The translations under genes and the position numbers were made by a program. The notes below the pieces were generated by a model that saw only the letters and a list, made by a program, of their open reading frames with translations, did not search any database and was not told where the DNA came from. DNA of 64,000 nucleotides from Capsicum annuum (Eukaryota > Streptophyta > Magnoliopsida > Solanales > Solanaceae): positions 84,879,526-84,943,525 of the forward strand of contig NC_061118.1 of NCBI RefSeq assembly GCF_002878395.1, written 5' to 3'. Shown one piece after another: positions 44,641-55,266 of the stretch (position 1 is the first letter of the stretch; the number at the start of each line of letters is the position of its first letter).

Positions 44641-45114
44641 ATGCACCAAGTTCGATATATCTTGCAAGAGAATACCTATTCTAAGGGTTTTAGACCATTG
44701 AAAAATATGAAAATGCTCTCATTACCAATATGGGACAAAAAGGACTTAATCACACCATTGTCCTCCTACTGGGAACTCAAACTCAAGTAGTTTTCCAAAT
44801 CTTACAAATGATTTTATTTGTAGGGAGAAAAAAGGGATTATAGTCAAAACAGGTTCATTGATAGTAGATATTCAAAGCATATGACTAGAAGGTCTGACCG
44901 TATTCTCTCTCTCTAGAAATATCACATTAGAGGTTTCTAATATGGAAATGGTAAAAAGGATTTAAAATATGTATGGTTGATTAGAAGTAACGTACTTTGG
45001 TGTTCAATATGAAGATGCTGATTAATGGGATATGTAAGTTCCTCTATGCTAAAATAGTTGTTTTCAAGCGACCTGGTCCTTTAAAAGAAAAAGCTAAAAA
45101 TTTGAGTTAATAAG
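44641..45114 (+). pseudogene. Protease to integrase linker region of element H, strongly decayed
   Basis: Expected position of the copia protease and pre-integrase segment. Around 44870-45010 fragments such as MTRRSDRILSLSRN and GLLGINYFGVQYEDAD-like text suggest it, but I could not confirm the active-site DSGCS motif. Confidence 0.35.
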
Positions 45115-45370
45115 GTTTGTAGTACTTATGTTAAAGGCAAAATGACCAAGTCTTCCTATGAGATTGAAAAGAAGATGAGTACTTCAAGATCCCTTGAAAT
45201 AGTGCATATGAATCCATATGGACCTATCATAGTCAAAAATAAAGGAGGAATGAAGTATGCACTTGTGAATATGGATGACTACTCTAGGTTAACCTTGAAT
45301 ATGTTCTTCAGAATAAAGAATGAAATTTATATGGCTCTGGTTATTTTTGCATGCAAGCTAAAATAACTCT
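45115..45370 (+). pseudogene. Integrase N-terminal core fragment of element H
   Basis: The open stretch 45142-45366 reads STSRSLEIVHMNPYGPIIVK then MKYALVNMDDYSRLTLNMFF. This matches the start of the copia integrase core (LELLHMDLCGP, then KYxLVxVDDYSR), with the first catalytic Asp (HMD) changed to Asn. The frame ends after about 75 residues, before the second catalytic Asp and the Glu. Confidence 0.88.
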
Positions 45371-46390
45371 TCTCTTCTGGTCTACAACTAATCAAGCTAA
45401 GCATGCAAAGTTTTCAATAAAATCAAACTCTATATGTTGAAGAAAGTGGGTATTTGATCTTTAATGAGTCAGTAAAGCTTGTGAATCTAGATGATGAGGA
45501 AGATTATAACATTAAAGAACTCATTTTTCTGAGAGATGATAGTACTAAGGATGATGGACAAAGGACTCAATGATATAGACAAAAGTGATGGTTATCAAGA
45601 TATCTATTACTAAACCCTGATTCAGTTAAATGAATATTTAGAAGGGTCAAGTCAAATTCTTTAGGGACCTAGTCCCTACAAAAATTATCTCAGAAGGCTA
45701 AATTAGAGAGATAAATACTCTTACAATCTTGACATTCTGACTTCATCTTTTGGAGATTGGAGCCCAAATAAGAGCTTAAGTCAGAAATTTCATGGTATTC
45801 TCAGAATTTCTGTCCCAAAAGTGAGCTCAAAAATATAAAAAGATTTTTACAAATGCTGATCGGTTCAATGTAATGCAAAAAAAACCTTGGAATTTTAAAG
45901 AAAGTTAAGTTTGGGACCTGGTCCTTAGACCCTTTTTCAGAACTTTTATGGGAATGAAGTGGTTTACTAAAACTAATACGTTGAAGCTGGAATTGATCAT
46001 ATCAATCTGACCTACTAAATTAATTAGTTTCACTTAATAAATTTTTCTATGAACAAGACACATGTATCCTTGGTAAGATAAATATAGATTGGTCTAACTC
46101 AGTACCATACCCTTACCGGTATACATCCATGGGAAAAAATATTGAAGAGGACAAATATGACTTGCCCAAAATTAAGGATTCTCTTAAGACTGAGAGGGAC
46201 CTGATCCCATCTCTCAAGGATAGTACCAAAACAACATGATTTAATAATCATGAAATTTTATCTAAAAAGCCATTGGTATTGTCTTATCTGAGCCAAAGAC
46301 GTCATTTCATAAGCAATGTGAAGATTAGCTCAATTAAGATAGAAGAATCATATAAAAAATGCACACTTGTAATGAGAACGGTCACCTCAC
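45371..46390 (+). pseudogene. Collapsed pol remainder of element H
   Basis: 45430-45560 carries YVEESGYLIFNESVKLVNLD, similar to the C-terminal end of copia integrase (CVEESVHVxFDE). Core and C-terminal parts between this and 45370 are missing, and no RT (YVDD) or RNase H follows. Palindromic GGGACCTAGTCCC-type copies occur at 45664, 45913 and 46196. The rest, to 46390, has no named domain. Confidence 0.6.
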
Positions 46391-48570
46391 TTAAATCTCT
46401 AAAACAAAATTATCCTGTTCTATTCTCATCCAAAAATTAACTCAATTCGTCTTTTCTAACTGTTCTTTATCTTTGAATCAAATTGGTCAATTACACTTTC
46501 ACTTACAAAGTCTTGAAATATAGAACATTTCTACTTTCTAAACCCCTGTAATGATCCTAAATTCAATAAAACTCCAGAAAATCAAGAAAACTAATCCTAA
46601 ATTGAGTGTTTTGACTCTTGAACACCAAAAAAATAGAAGGCTTCTTCTTAAGTCCTCAACAAGAACCTATATCAACTCTTTCTACTATGTTCTCTCTAGA
46701 ACATCCACAACCTTTAATTGAATCAGTCCTTGTCAAAACATCCTTAACCTTCAAAATTTTTGTTTATTAAACCTTGATAGAAGATCCAAATCAAAGGTTT
46801 TGTTGACCTATTGAACAAGAAATTTCTCAATCTAAAATTACTCCTTCCCCAAATGAATTAAAAATACCTGAAAACCATTAAATCCCTATTTTTTCTAAGG
46901 AACCAGATAATACTAAACTCCTAATATCTCTAAAAGTACCCGGTTCCTTTACCCTCTCTAAGTTAAACCCTATTTTTACTCAATTATGTGTTGAAGAAAT
47001 ACCTACAAAGGGGTCTAATTTTCTAGCAGAGTAGACTAGATAGCTGTGAATTTGCTTTTTCTTGCGTATAATCCTAAGGAAACCTTAGTTAGTACTGAAG
47101 AGCAAATAGTTTTGTAAGAAAGATGATATGTCTAAGAATAAGGAGATTATGCTACCTCTAAATGAGGAGGATAAGGATGAACCACCATTGAGGTGGCCTG
47201 TGAAAAACATAAAGAGATAGTAAAGGCAAACAGAAAGTGATTGATTCTGGTGTAAAAGTTGCTAGATCTTATTCTATTATGGGATCTAAAATGAAGCTAT
47301 TAGCCGATGCTATAAAGGCTAGAAAATCTTCTACTACCAATAAAGGAACACTCAAGAAAGTTATTATAGTGGAGGATGAGATTATCGAAGTTCTAGAGGT
47401 AAGAGGTCATAAGAACATTGATACTGATGTTACTACATCAACAAAAAAAAGACAAGAATTTATCTCTTAGGAAGGAATAGGTCCTCCCTTTCAATGCCTG
47501 GTAGCCCTCTAGGAATGAAGCAAAAATATATTTCTATGAAACATAAAAATGTCTCTGAGGGATTTTGTCCCAAGAATAGAAAAGATATTGAAAATGTAGA
47601 GCCAAGTAGTGATTTCAAAAGAAGAAGAAAGGATAAAGAAAAAAAGAATGGGTTAGGAGAGCAAAAGAATAGATTTTAAAAGCATAGAAAGTAAGATGTG
47701 AGAGAATTTTATTATATAAGGGAATTATTAGATGATGGGTTAAGATTGATAGCCAGAGTACAAGAAAAAAAATCAAACTGGATAAGAAGTTACTAGGGAA
47801 AATCCTAGATGTGCCTTTAATTGGGGTGAGGATTGTTGTAAAGTAATAAGCGTCAATTGAGTTCATAATAAATTCTTCTAAGGTAGGAGGAACATAAGTA
47901 TCTACAGTGAGAAAGAAATTTATCACAAGTGAATTCCAATTAGTATTAAAATTTATCAATGAGATCATTTTTCTCAAATTAGATAAAAAGACCATTCCAT
48001 CTACTGTTGATCTATTTCTGATAGATAGTCTGAGCAAGTTTGAAATGATAAGTTTGTCTACTCATATGATTGAGAACATGAATAAAGTGGTTGTTGAGAA
48101 GTAAAGATGCTATGGGATGTCATTTGGGTACTTTTTAAACAAAGTATATTATCACTTCTGATTAGTTAGGAGTTAAGAAACTCTAGGAACAGTCCAAAAA
48201 AGTTTCATTTGACAATATTGATGGAAAATGATTGCACTAAAGGAAAAGTGGGAAGTTTGTCCCAATTGTCGAAGCAATTGGTTGCTCAGGAGAATTTAAG
48301 AAAGGAAATAGAGGAGATAAGGATAAATTTTGCTACAAAGAATGCTCAGATAGTGCATTTAAATATGCTAAATCAAAAGATATCCTAAAAGGGACCTGGT
48401 GCCACAGAAGAACTTATAGCTGAAAATGTTAATCCCTAATCAGAGTTATAGAACACACTCAAGAGGTTCATGGTCTGAATGTGGAAGTTAAATACCTCAC
48501 TAAACCATTGATAAATGCTCATTCTACAAAGAGTTCTAGAATGGAGTTGTTAAGATTCTTCTCCCCTAAG
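46391..48570 (+). pseudogene. Extra 3' ORF of Sirevirus H (plant transposon-associated protein, decayed)
   Basis: Downstream of pol and before the LTR, open pieces at 47237-47470 (KVARSYSIMGSKMKLLADAI), 47494-47679, and 47907-48104 (KKTIPSTVDLFLIDSLSKFE, then HMIENMNKVVVEK) read in one direction. ILDVPLIGVRIVVK is near 47800 and LRKEIEEIRINFATK near 48300 gives a coiled coil. I recognise this as the protein that many Solanaceae sireviruses encode between pol and the 3' LTR, in the place of the env-like ORF; its function is not known. Stops break it into pieces. Confidence 0.65.
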
Positions 48571-49265
48571 CCCCTTCTACCTATGTCATGTCATCCTTTT
48601 ATTACCTTATCATCTCTATGTATCAATTTTTAGTCCTTATTCCTAGAGTGGATTTTGATGAATTAGAGTTATATATTTATTTAGTGTGATGTAATGGTAC
48701 TAATATCTGTTAATAATCAATGAATCTTTTTCTTTTGTGTTTTATTTGTCTCTTCTTTAAATTTAAAGTTATTCTTCATCTTAGTGTTGCGCCAGTAGCG
48801 ATGAGTTAACTATGTTGTGCATAATCTTACTCTTGGTTTGCTATTATTACTTTTCAGTGATGAAAAAAGAGGTAATACTAAACTCATATAGTAGGGATCA
48901 AGTGTGTTGCATAACATGATGTGGCTGGGAATAGGTACCATGAAGGTGCATATATGTTGAATGGTTGAATGTATGAATGTGATAGGTGATACATGTTAAA
49001 TGCAATAATGGTGAATTAATGATGGCATATTTACTAGGAGAATAATAGGGTGAACATTAAAATGCAGTAAATGAGTTGAGTTTTTTATGTTAATTGACAA
49101 CAAGGGACCAGTTCTGTAAGTTGCATAATATATTTACAAGGGGTAGTAAGGTGCAAAGTGATAGGGGAACATTCACTGAAAGTAGTGGTAATCACTCCGA
49201 CTGATTAAGGTGAAATGCTTTGATGCTTAAGTTCTATGGTCAACTTTTGTAGTTTGTCATCATCA
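48571..49265 (+). other. 3' noncoding region of element H
   Basis: AT-rich, no open frame of note. Contains one GGGACCAGTTCTG half-site at 49104. It lies between the extra ORF and the purine tract, a typical place for noncoding sequence in sireviruses. Confidence 0.6.
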
Positions 49266-49279
49266 AAAAGGGGGAAAAT
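49266..49279 (+). other. Polypurine tract of element H
   Basis: AAAAAGGGGGAAAA immediately before the 3' LTR start near 49280, the expected plus-strand primer. Confidence 0.85.
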
Positions 49280-50028
49280 TTCTATATCTGATTTTGATGA
49301 TGATTAGCTGACAACAAGGGACCAGGTCCCTCGGTCTTTATGGAAACATACACCTATCACAAATCCAACACAATTTTGTCGTCTAGTGTAATAAACTGCA
49401 CCGGTGATATTGTACCAGTCAGGATACTTGTCCCAATTAGATTTATACTATAATAATTACTCTATTATAAAAGGAAAAGAATGTTTCTCAATTCGTAGGT
49501 TTTAACAATTTTCTAATTCAAGAGTGAAATAGGTGAAAACTCTACCTTGCATCATTGCTCAAGTTCTTGATTATTGTATGTACTGAAAGAGTGAGTGTTA
49601 TTGAGTAAATTCATGATTTGTCACTTAATTGCTCATGTTATAAGAGTGATGTTTTCTTTGATTTTATGAGAGTTCTTAGGTATAGTTATCCGAGTTCAAT
49701 ATTGAGTAGAGTTAATCAGTATTAATGTGTGTTCTTGGAAAGTTGTCAAGTTTGATTTGTAATAGAGTTATTGCAATGTGGTGGAGAATATAGTTAGTTT
49801 CATTAGTCTCTGTAATCAAGAGTTTGATTATAGTGGACTTTTGAGTGCTTGTGAGGGCAAGCCATGGTTTTTTCTCACTTGAGCGAGGAGGTTTCCACGT
49901 TAAATCACTGTATTCTTTACATTCCTGCAAGGTTTTAGTTTCTTAGTGCGTTACTGGTAAATTTTCTGTGATTGACTTTAAGGGACCTAGTCCCTCATGG
50001 CAAAGTGATAAACCCCCATATTCTAACA
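49280..50028 (+). repeat. 3' LTR of Sirevirus H
   Basis: About 749 bp, aligns with 38690-39442. Contains GGGACCAGGTCCC at 49318-49330 and GGGACCTAGTCCC at 49982-49994. Ends TTCTAACA; GTAGT follows as the target duplication. Confidence 0.9.
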
Positions 50029-50033
50029 GTAGT

Positions 50034-50650
50034 TGCTTTGAGGCAACAATAATTTCTTGTGGTGTAGTGATAGCTTTTGATTTTTTCTTCCAGAGGTGTA
50101 ATGTCTAGAATTTATGTAGATTCATTGGTTTATGTTTTGTTTTATCTTATCATTTTATCTTCCCCATAAGAATTCCCTTATAAGAAAGTCTAGGATAGAG
50201 TTGGAGCCACCTTAATGTATTCAATATCAAAATAAAAAATATCTAAAAATAGTTATCTAGCAAATATATTCTTAAGAGGAAAGATTTTGAACATCCTTTT
50301 GCAAAATAGATTTTGTAACTTTATAATCAATCCTTAATTAAAAATTTTGATTGAACAAATCAACTTGAAATTTTGAAATGCATTACACAATTTGTAAAAA
50401 AAAATTCTTAATTGTTAGATTATTTTGTTGAGCCTTATTAAAATTCGTTGATGCAAATGAAACAATATTCTCTTTATTACTTTTTCATTGTTTTAAAATG
50501 TCACCATAACCTATGTAGAAGAATCTATTTCAATTATTTGGAATTCAGCAGGATCAAGGAGTGAAAAGCAAGATAAAATTTTGCCTTCAATTTGATTTTT
50601 CCCACAACATTGGAGTAGATGTTAGTCCATGAAGGTGGAGGATTTCCAAC
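50034..50650 (-). pseudogene. RNase H of the endogenous pararetrovirus
   Basis: Minus strand. Near 50340-50400 CISKFQVDLFNQNF and RIDYKVTKSILQKDVQNLSS, near 50190-50220 an EYIKGGSNSIPDFL-type end (I-P-D-F-L-I-R-E-F-L). These are the C-terminal RNase H blocks of plant pararetroviruses. Upstream, DSST replaces the expected DASD-type catalytic region near 50500. Frameshifts divide it. The ORF is cut after about 50100 by the H insertion and resumes at 38684. Confidence 0.78.
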
Positions 50651-51640
50651 CTATCTTGGAGAGTTTTCAATAAATTGATTAGTCAAGAATTAAAATCTAC
50701 TACATAATTGACACATCCCAAAAGCCTTTGGAGTTGCATTTTATCTAGAATTTGCTTAGGAAATTTGTTAGCAAATTGAATAGATCACTAAATAGGAATA
50801 ATAACACCTTGCTGGATATTATATCCCAGAATTGTAATATTAACTTTAAAAAGACTGTACTTGGTCTTGGATAAAACTACATCGTTTTCTTTGATGAAAT
50901 TATAGAACCCTCAAATGTTTGAAAGTTGGTCAATATTAGTACAAAGTAGTAGAAATCATCAATGTAGACTATTATAAATGTAAGAAAAGGATTAAAAATA
51001 TTATTCATTATTTTTTGAAATTCTAAAGGAGCATTCTTCAATACAAAGGGCATTATATTCCTCTAATATTGCCCAAATGGTACCATAAAAGGAGTTTCAT
51101 ATCGATTTTTTGAATCAATTTGAATTTTTCAAAAACCTTATTTTGGATCAAATTTTGAGAAAATTATGGCAGCATAAAGTCATTGGAGTAAATCTTTCTT
51201 GTTTGGAATGCGATATCTAATCCATTGAAGGGCAAAGTTTAAATGTTTATAATTGATGTCCATATGAGGCAATACTAGCTTAATTTTAGAAATTTTACTG
51301 ACATAAAAAGCAGTACAACTCCAAGAGGAATTACATGGAGAGATTATATATTTTTTAAAAAGATCATTGATTTTTTTCTTGGCAGTGGATTGTTATCTAT
51401 GGATTAATTTGAATAGATCAAGTTTTTATGGGAATAGTTGTCACAAAAAAGTCATGTTCATAAGGAAGTCTGACAATGTGTTTTTTGAGATTCTGTAATA
51501 ATGTTGGTAAATCTACACAAAGTTCTTTTTTATTTTTATTTCAAAGCCCTTGATCTTTAATTGAAAAAGAGATTGATGAAGTTGTTTTGCAGTCTATGAA
51601 ATGCTTCTTCTTCTTGGACAAGATTGATCTAAGCCACTTT
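50651..51640 (-). pseudogene. Reverse transcriptase of the endogenous pararetrovirus, YIDD kept
   Basis: Blocks on the minus strand in order: SPCNSSWSCTAFYVSK near 51290-51340, INYKHLNFALQWIRYRIPNK near 51200-51260, FSKFDPK near 51140, ETPFMVPFGQY near 51070-51100, LKNAPLEFQKIMNNIFNPF near 50990-51045, and the catalytic YIDD (50955-50966). LDKMQLQRLLGCVNYV near 50690-50750 is the thumb/connection. This block order and wording match plant Caulimoviridae and not LTR retrotransposons. A few stops and shifts are present. Confidence 0.92.
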
Positions 51641-52060
51641 GTGCTTCAGAGGATAAAACTTTTCTAATAGGAGGTTCGTTAAATATAAGGCACATATTTT
51701 CATATTTCATATTTATTCCTTGATGAGTAACTCTGAATGGGATGAATATTTCAATAAAAGAGGTGCCTCGTATTGCAAGATTGGTTATATCTTTTACTTG
51801 GACAAAGGAAATGGAGGGTGAAAAAAGTTAATTTCATATGGTGTTTTGACATCAGAATGCTTGTAACTAATTTCTAGTCTACTGCCATTTGCATCTCTAA
51901 GGTGTTCCTTAATTTTCTTAAAGTATTTATTAGGGATAAGTCCTTCTTGGATACAATTGAGATTTGCACCTCTGTCACAAGGTAATGATATCTAAAGTAA
52001 CTTATTTGTTGATTACAAGCGTATTATAGTATGTCATCTACAAATGGAAATTCTTGAAAG
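51641..52060 (-). pseudogene. Aspartic protease of the endogenous pararetrovirus
   Basis: Near 51960-52000 the active-site segment reads DRGANLNCIQEGLIP, where D-S/T-G-A-D is usual, so the residue after the catalytic Asp is changed to Arg. IRGTSFIEIFIPF near 51740-51780 fits the second half of a retropepsin fold. The link to RT follows (SEAQSGLD near 51640). Confidence 0.75.
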
Positions 52061-54650
52061 ACAATTTACAAAATATCCTTGTTTGATCTCTTTATTTGTT
52101 GGTTCAGTCTTTATTGGTTGAGAAAGTTCACTCTTTGCAGAGAATTGTTGAAGGACAAGTCTATCCAATTCTTGCCTAGGATTAATTTCTCTTATTTCTT
52201 TTTAAGGTTGAGTAATTTTTAATGGAGATCTAGATATTCACTACCTAAGGTTTAACAGATGGGAACCTATTCAAATCATCAGTGATATTGTAAATCTTTA
52301 GTATTTGAGGGTGATAAAATATATCAGATGGAGATATGAAAGGTTTATCTAAAGTCTTTTAAAATTGATTTAGATAATATCTTTTATGGTATGAATCCTA
52401 CAAATTACTTATAATTTCAAGAATGAGATATTATTCTTTTGATTGAACATTGATCTCAAGTTTGTTTTTCCAGTATTCTTGGCCAGACTAAAGATTGAAT
52501 ATCATCATTTACAATTTGGTTCAAATCTTGTTCAAATTCATCATTTGTACTATTAGAGTCTCCACTTTTCTCAAGTAAGAGATGTTAGATTTGGTGAAAG
52601 ATAGAATCATCAAGGTTAATATTTATAACCTTTTTGATAATTTTAAATAACTGGTAATATGACTATGCTTCCAACATCTATAATATTTGCCATTATTGGA
52701 ACCAGAAAGAGCCGGCTGAACGCTGGTGTTTATGGATGAGACAATTTTGATTTTTTTGGGAACAAAAGGCTTGTTAGTAGAAACCTCCTTTCTTAGGTTA
52801 ACTTTGTATGAGCCTTCTTCCTATATGGGGGTAGGCCAAACTATTCACAGAAACTTCCTAAATCTTGTCACATTTGTGCCCCATCTTTAGATATTTTCCT
52901 TAGTGTCTTGTCTTCTCGACTAATTTTTTGGTCAACATACTGAATCAGACTTGTAAGAAGACCATTAGTGAACTTCTCATAACGGATGGTATCATTGGAG
53001 TATTGGATCTGAAGTTCTTCTCTAACTAGGTCCCTAAGAGACTTAGGCAATCCATCTAGGAGGTTTTCTTTGAAGTATCACATATTTCCATCGGGTCTTT
53101 CATAGATCATGGTGAGAAATGAATCCTTTAAAAACTAATACTAGAAAGTGTTTTGCTCTTAAGATTGTTAAGTATCTTAGAGGACCTTTCTCTGAAAATG
53201 ACTAGACTTCCAATGAAGGTTTTAATAATAGTATAATTTAATGTATTTGTGGTGTCAGAAATGGTATGTCCATCCTTCAGAATTTGTTCCCCAAATGAAT
53301 TAATTCGAACAATTAATAAGATCTTTTACTTATTAATGTTACTATGAAGTGTACCCCACCATCTGTTAAACTTTCCTGTAATTCCTTCTACAAGGTCATG
53401 GCTAGTAAGTTGAACTGAGCAATTATGAGTAGTACTAAAATTAGTGGCAAATATTTTCATCTGTTATAATTTGGATAGGATATTGTACTCAGAACAAAAA
53501 TTTATGTTTCATTCATTTATTTTTTTGGAATAGTAGTTATTTTACATAAGATAAAGTTTCTTCTCTAATGCCCTATGTGGGTGGGTATCTATAGGTAATA
53601 AAGTTTATGTGGCTTATGCCAATTGGAAAATTTGGTTTTTGTAGGGGCAACTTATAGAGGAGATTCTTTCTCTAAACGCTGTCATCTGATCTACCTTTCT
53701 GAAGTACCCCAATCATAGTTGAGGATTTTCTAATTCGGGTATCAAGGGCTACATATTTAAATGTTTCTTGATTTATATGATCCTGCATTGAAGATTAGAA
53801 AGTTGTGGAAAAACTTTTGTATTATGCATTTGGAGTTCACTAGTAAAGGTTCTAGGTATATTGTATGGTTTGAATAATGGAATAAAAGAGGTGGAGGCCT
53901 ATGATGGTTTTGGTGTAGTAGGTTATGCAGAAGATAGTTTTAAATTCAAATATTTACCAAGAGCAGGCCAATATAGTACAATTATTTTGTTCGGAAATAT
54001 TTTAAATATCTTTGTTGGTAACAAGTTTGTTTTCAACTTTCTGTTTGAAAGGTGATCCAACAATTGAGGTATTACTATAAATCATTGTAAAGCCTTGTGA
54101 TGGAGGAAGTTCGGAGGTGTTATCTGCTCCGTTTATGGTTTTCCATATTTTTGAAACATTGATTGGTCTCGAAAGAAATTTAATTGGTGATAATGAATAT
54201 ACGCTTCAAACCATTCACTGAAACTAATTTGTTTTTGGATAGAATTTCAAAATTTAAAATATATTTCTTGGATACTATTTCTTTAATATTTTTGGAATAT
54301 ATTGAAAAACCTTGTTCTTTTTAAAATATTTCTAGAATAATAAAATTTCTATTCTAAATTTTCTTTATTAATATGAAGATCTTAATTTAAAACGCCTAGT
54401 TCTCCACCTAAAACTATGTAAGTAGGCGACTAGGGTTGGTCACAATGGATACTAGTTGAGTGACCATTTTCATAGAATATTTGTCTATTGGTACCCTATA
54501 TTCAAATTTAATTGTCTCGATCCTAGAAAAAATTAAAAAATTGGGTGTCTAGCAGTTGGATTTCTGATGAAACTAATTTGGAGGCAGAGGCTCTTTGGCT
54601 GAGAGATCTCTAGAAGAAGATAGAAATGGATAATATAAAAAAATTTCACA
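52061..54650 (-). pseudogene. Coat protein region of the endogenous pararetrovirus
   Basis: Minus strand between movement protein and protease. The frame 53050-52868 reads PKSLRDLVREELQIQYSNDT then IRYEKFTNGLLTSLIQYVDQ, matching the capsid segment that precedes the zinc knuckle. Near 52670-52700 YYRCWKHSHITSYL is a degenerate CX2CX4HX4C knuckle. 53100-54600 has scattered fragments with frameshifts. 52061-52660 is a weakly conserved acidic linker. Open frames on the plus strand (53861-54055) are shadows. Confidence 0.7.
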
Positions 54651-55250
54651 CTTAAGAAACTGTAGTATTCTCAGGTTTTTCTATCGAAGTTACATCAGGT
54701 AAAGATACCTGGTTCAAAGAGATTGGCTTAGGGACTGATAAACGGGATTTCAATAGATTTCCAATAACTATTTCTCCTTTATAACTATATTTCATAGATC
54801 CAATGCCAAAAGCATTATCCTTAGCTTTATATTGAATTCTATTAATAATTTCTACTAGGAGAGATCGAGTCTTAGTCTTGTAATTGGATGTCTTCACATT
54901 AAGCGTTAAAGAATCTTTTAAATTTAGATTCATTAAACATACAGTAAAATTTGGGAAACAATCAAAATAGATTGGACCATTGTAAATATTGATTTTAACT
55001 AAACAAAAATGGATATAATTGTACCTATCCCTATATCTCTTTTTGGCCTTGGGGTTTAAAATCTTGACATCCTCATGATTTGATTCTAGAGGAATGGTTT
55101 GTTCAATGATTGATATATGGTAATCATTTGTCAATGACGATTATTTAGAAGTTTTGAAAATTGTAGCCTAGGGACGTTTTGAATTTTCTAATCATTTATT
55201 CATTGTTGTATATTAGATAAGCTAATCTCTTCTGTCAGTTTTGAATTGGG
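54651..55250 (-). pseudogene. Movement protein of the endogenous pararetrovirus, N-terminus incomplete
   Basis: The longest open frame of the element (54652-55134, 160 codons) contains RYNYIHFCLVKINIYNG, IYFDCFPNFTVCLMNLNLKD, SLTLNVKTSNYKTKTRSLLV and INRIQYKAK. These match the 30K-type movement domain found at the N-terminus of petuvirus/florendovirus-type polyproteins, including the (I/V)YF(D/N)CFPNFTV block. Upstream sequence to 55250 is broken by stops and then stops at element G, so the natural start is missing. Confidence 0.85.
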
Positions 55251-55266
55251 GGAATTATAGGAACTT

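Larger units (their letters stand above)
38690..50028 (+). mobile_element. Sirevirus-type Ty1/copia retrotransposon H, internally deleted
   Basis: LTRs of about 750 bp at 38690-39442 and 49280-50028, a primer site remnant, a purine tract and near-perfect flanking target duplications (ATAGT at 38685-38689, GTAGT at 50029-50033). Inside are gag with a zinc-knuckle remnant, coiled-coil gag extension, an integrase fragment, and a 3' region resembling the extra ORF of sireviruses. RT and RNase H are absent. A 3.24-kb gypsy solo LTR is nested within gag. Excluding it, H is about 8.1 kb. Confidence 0.9.

Noticed and set aside
47615..48037. 140-codon minus-strand open frame in Sirevirus H
   Set aside because: It is antisense to the extra ORF, which reads consistently on the plus strand with recognisable motifs. 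The Phe/Leu/Ser-rich composition is that of an antisense shadow.
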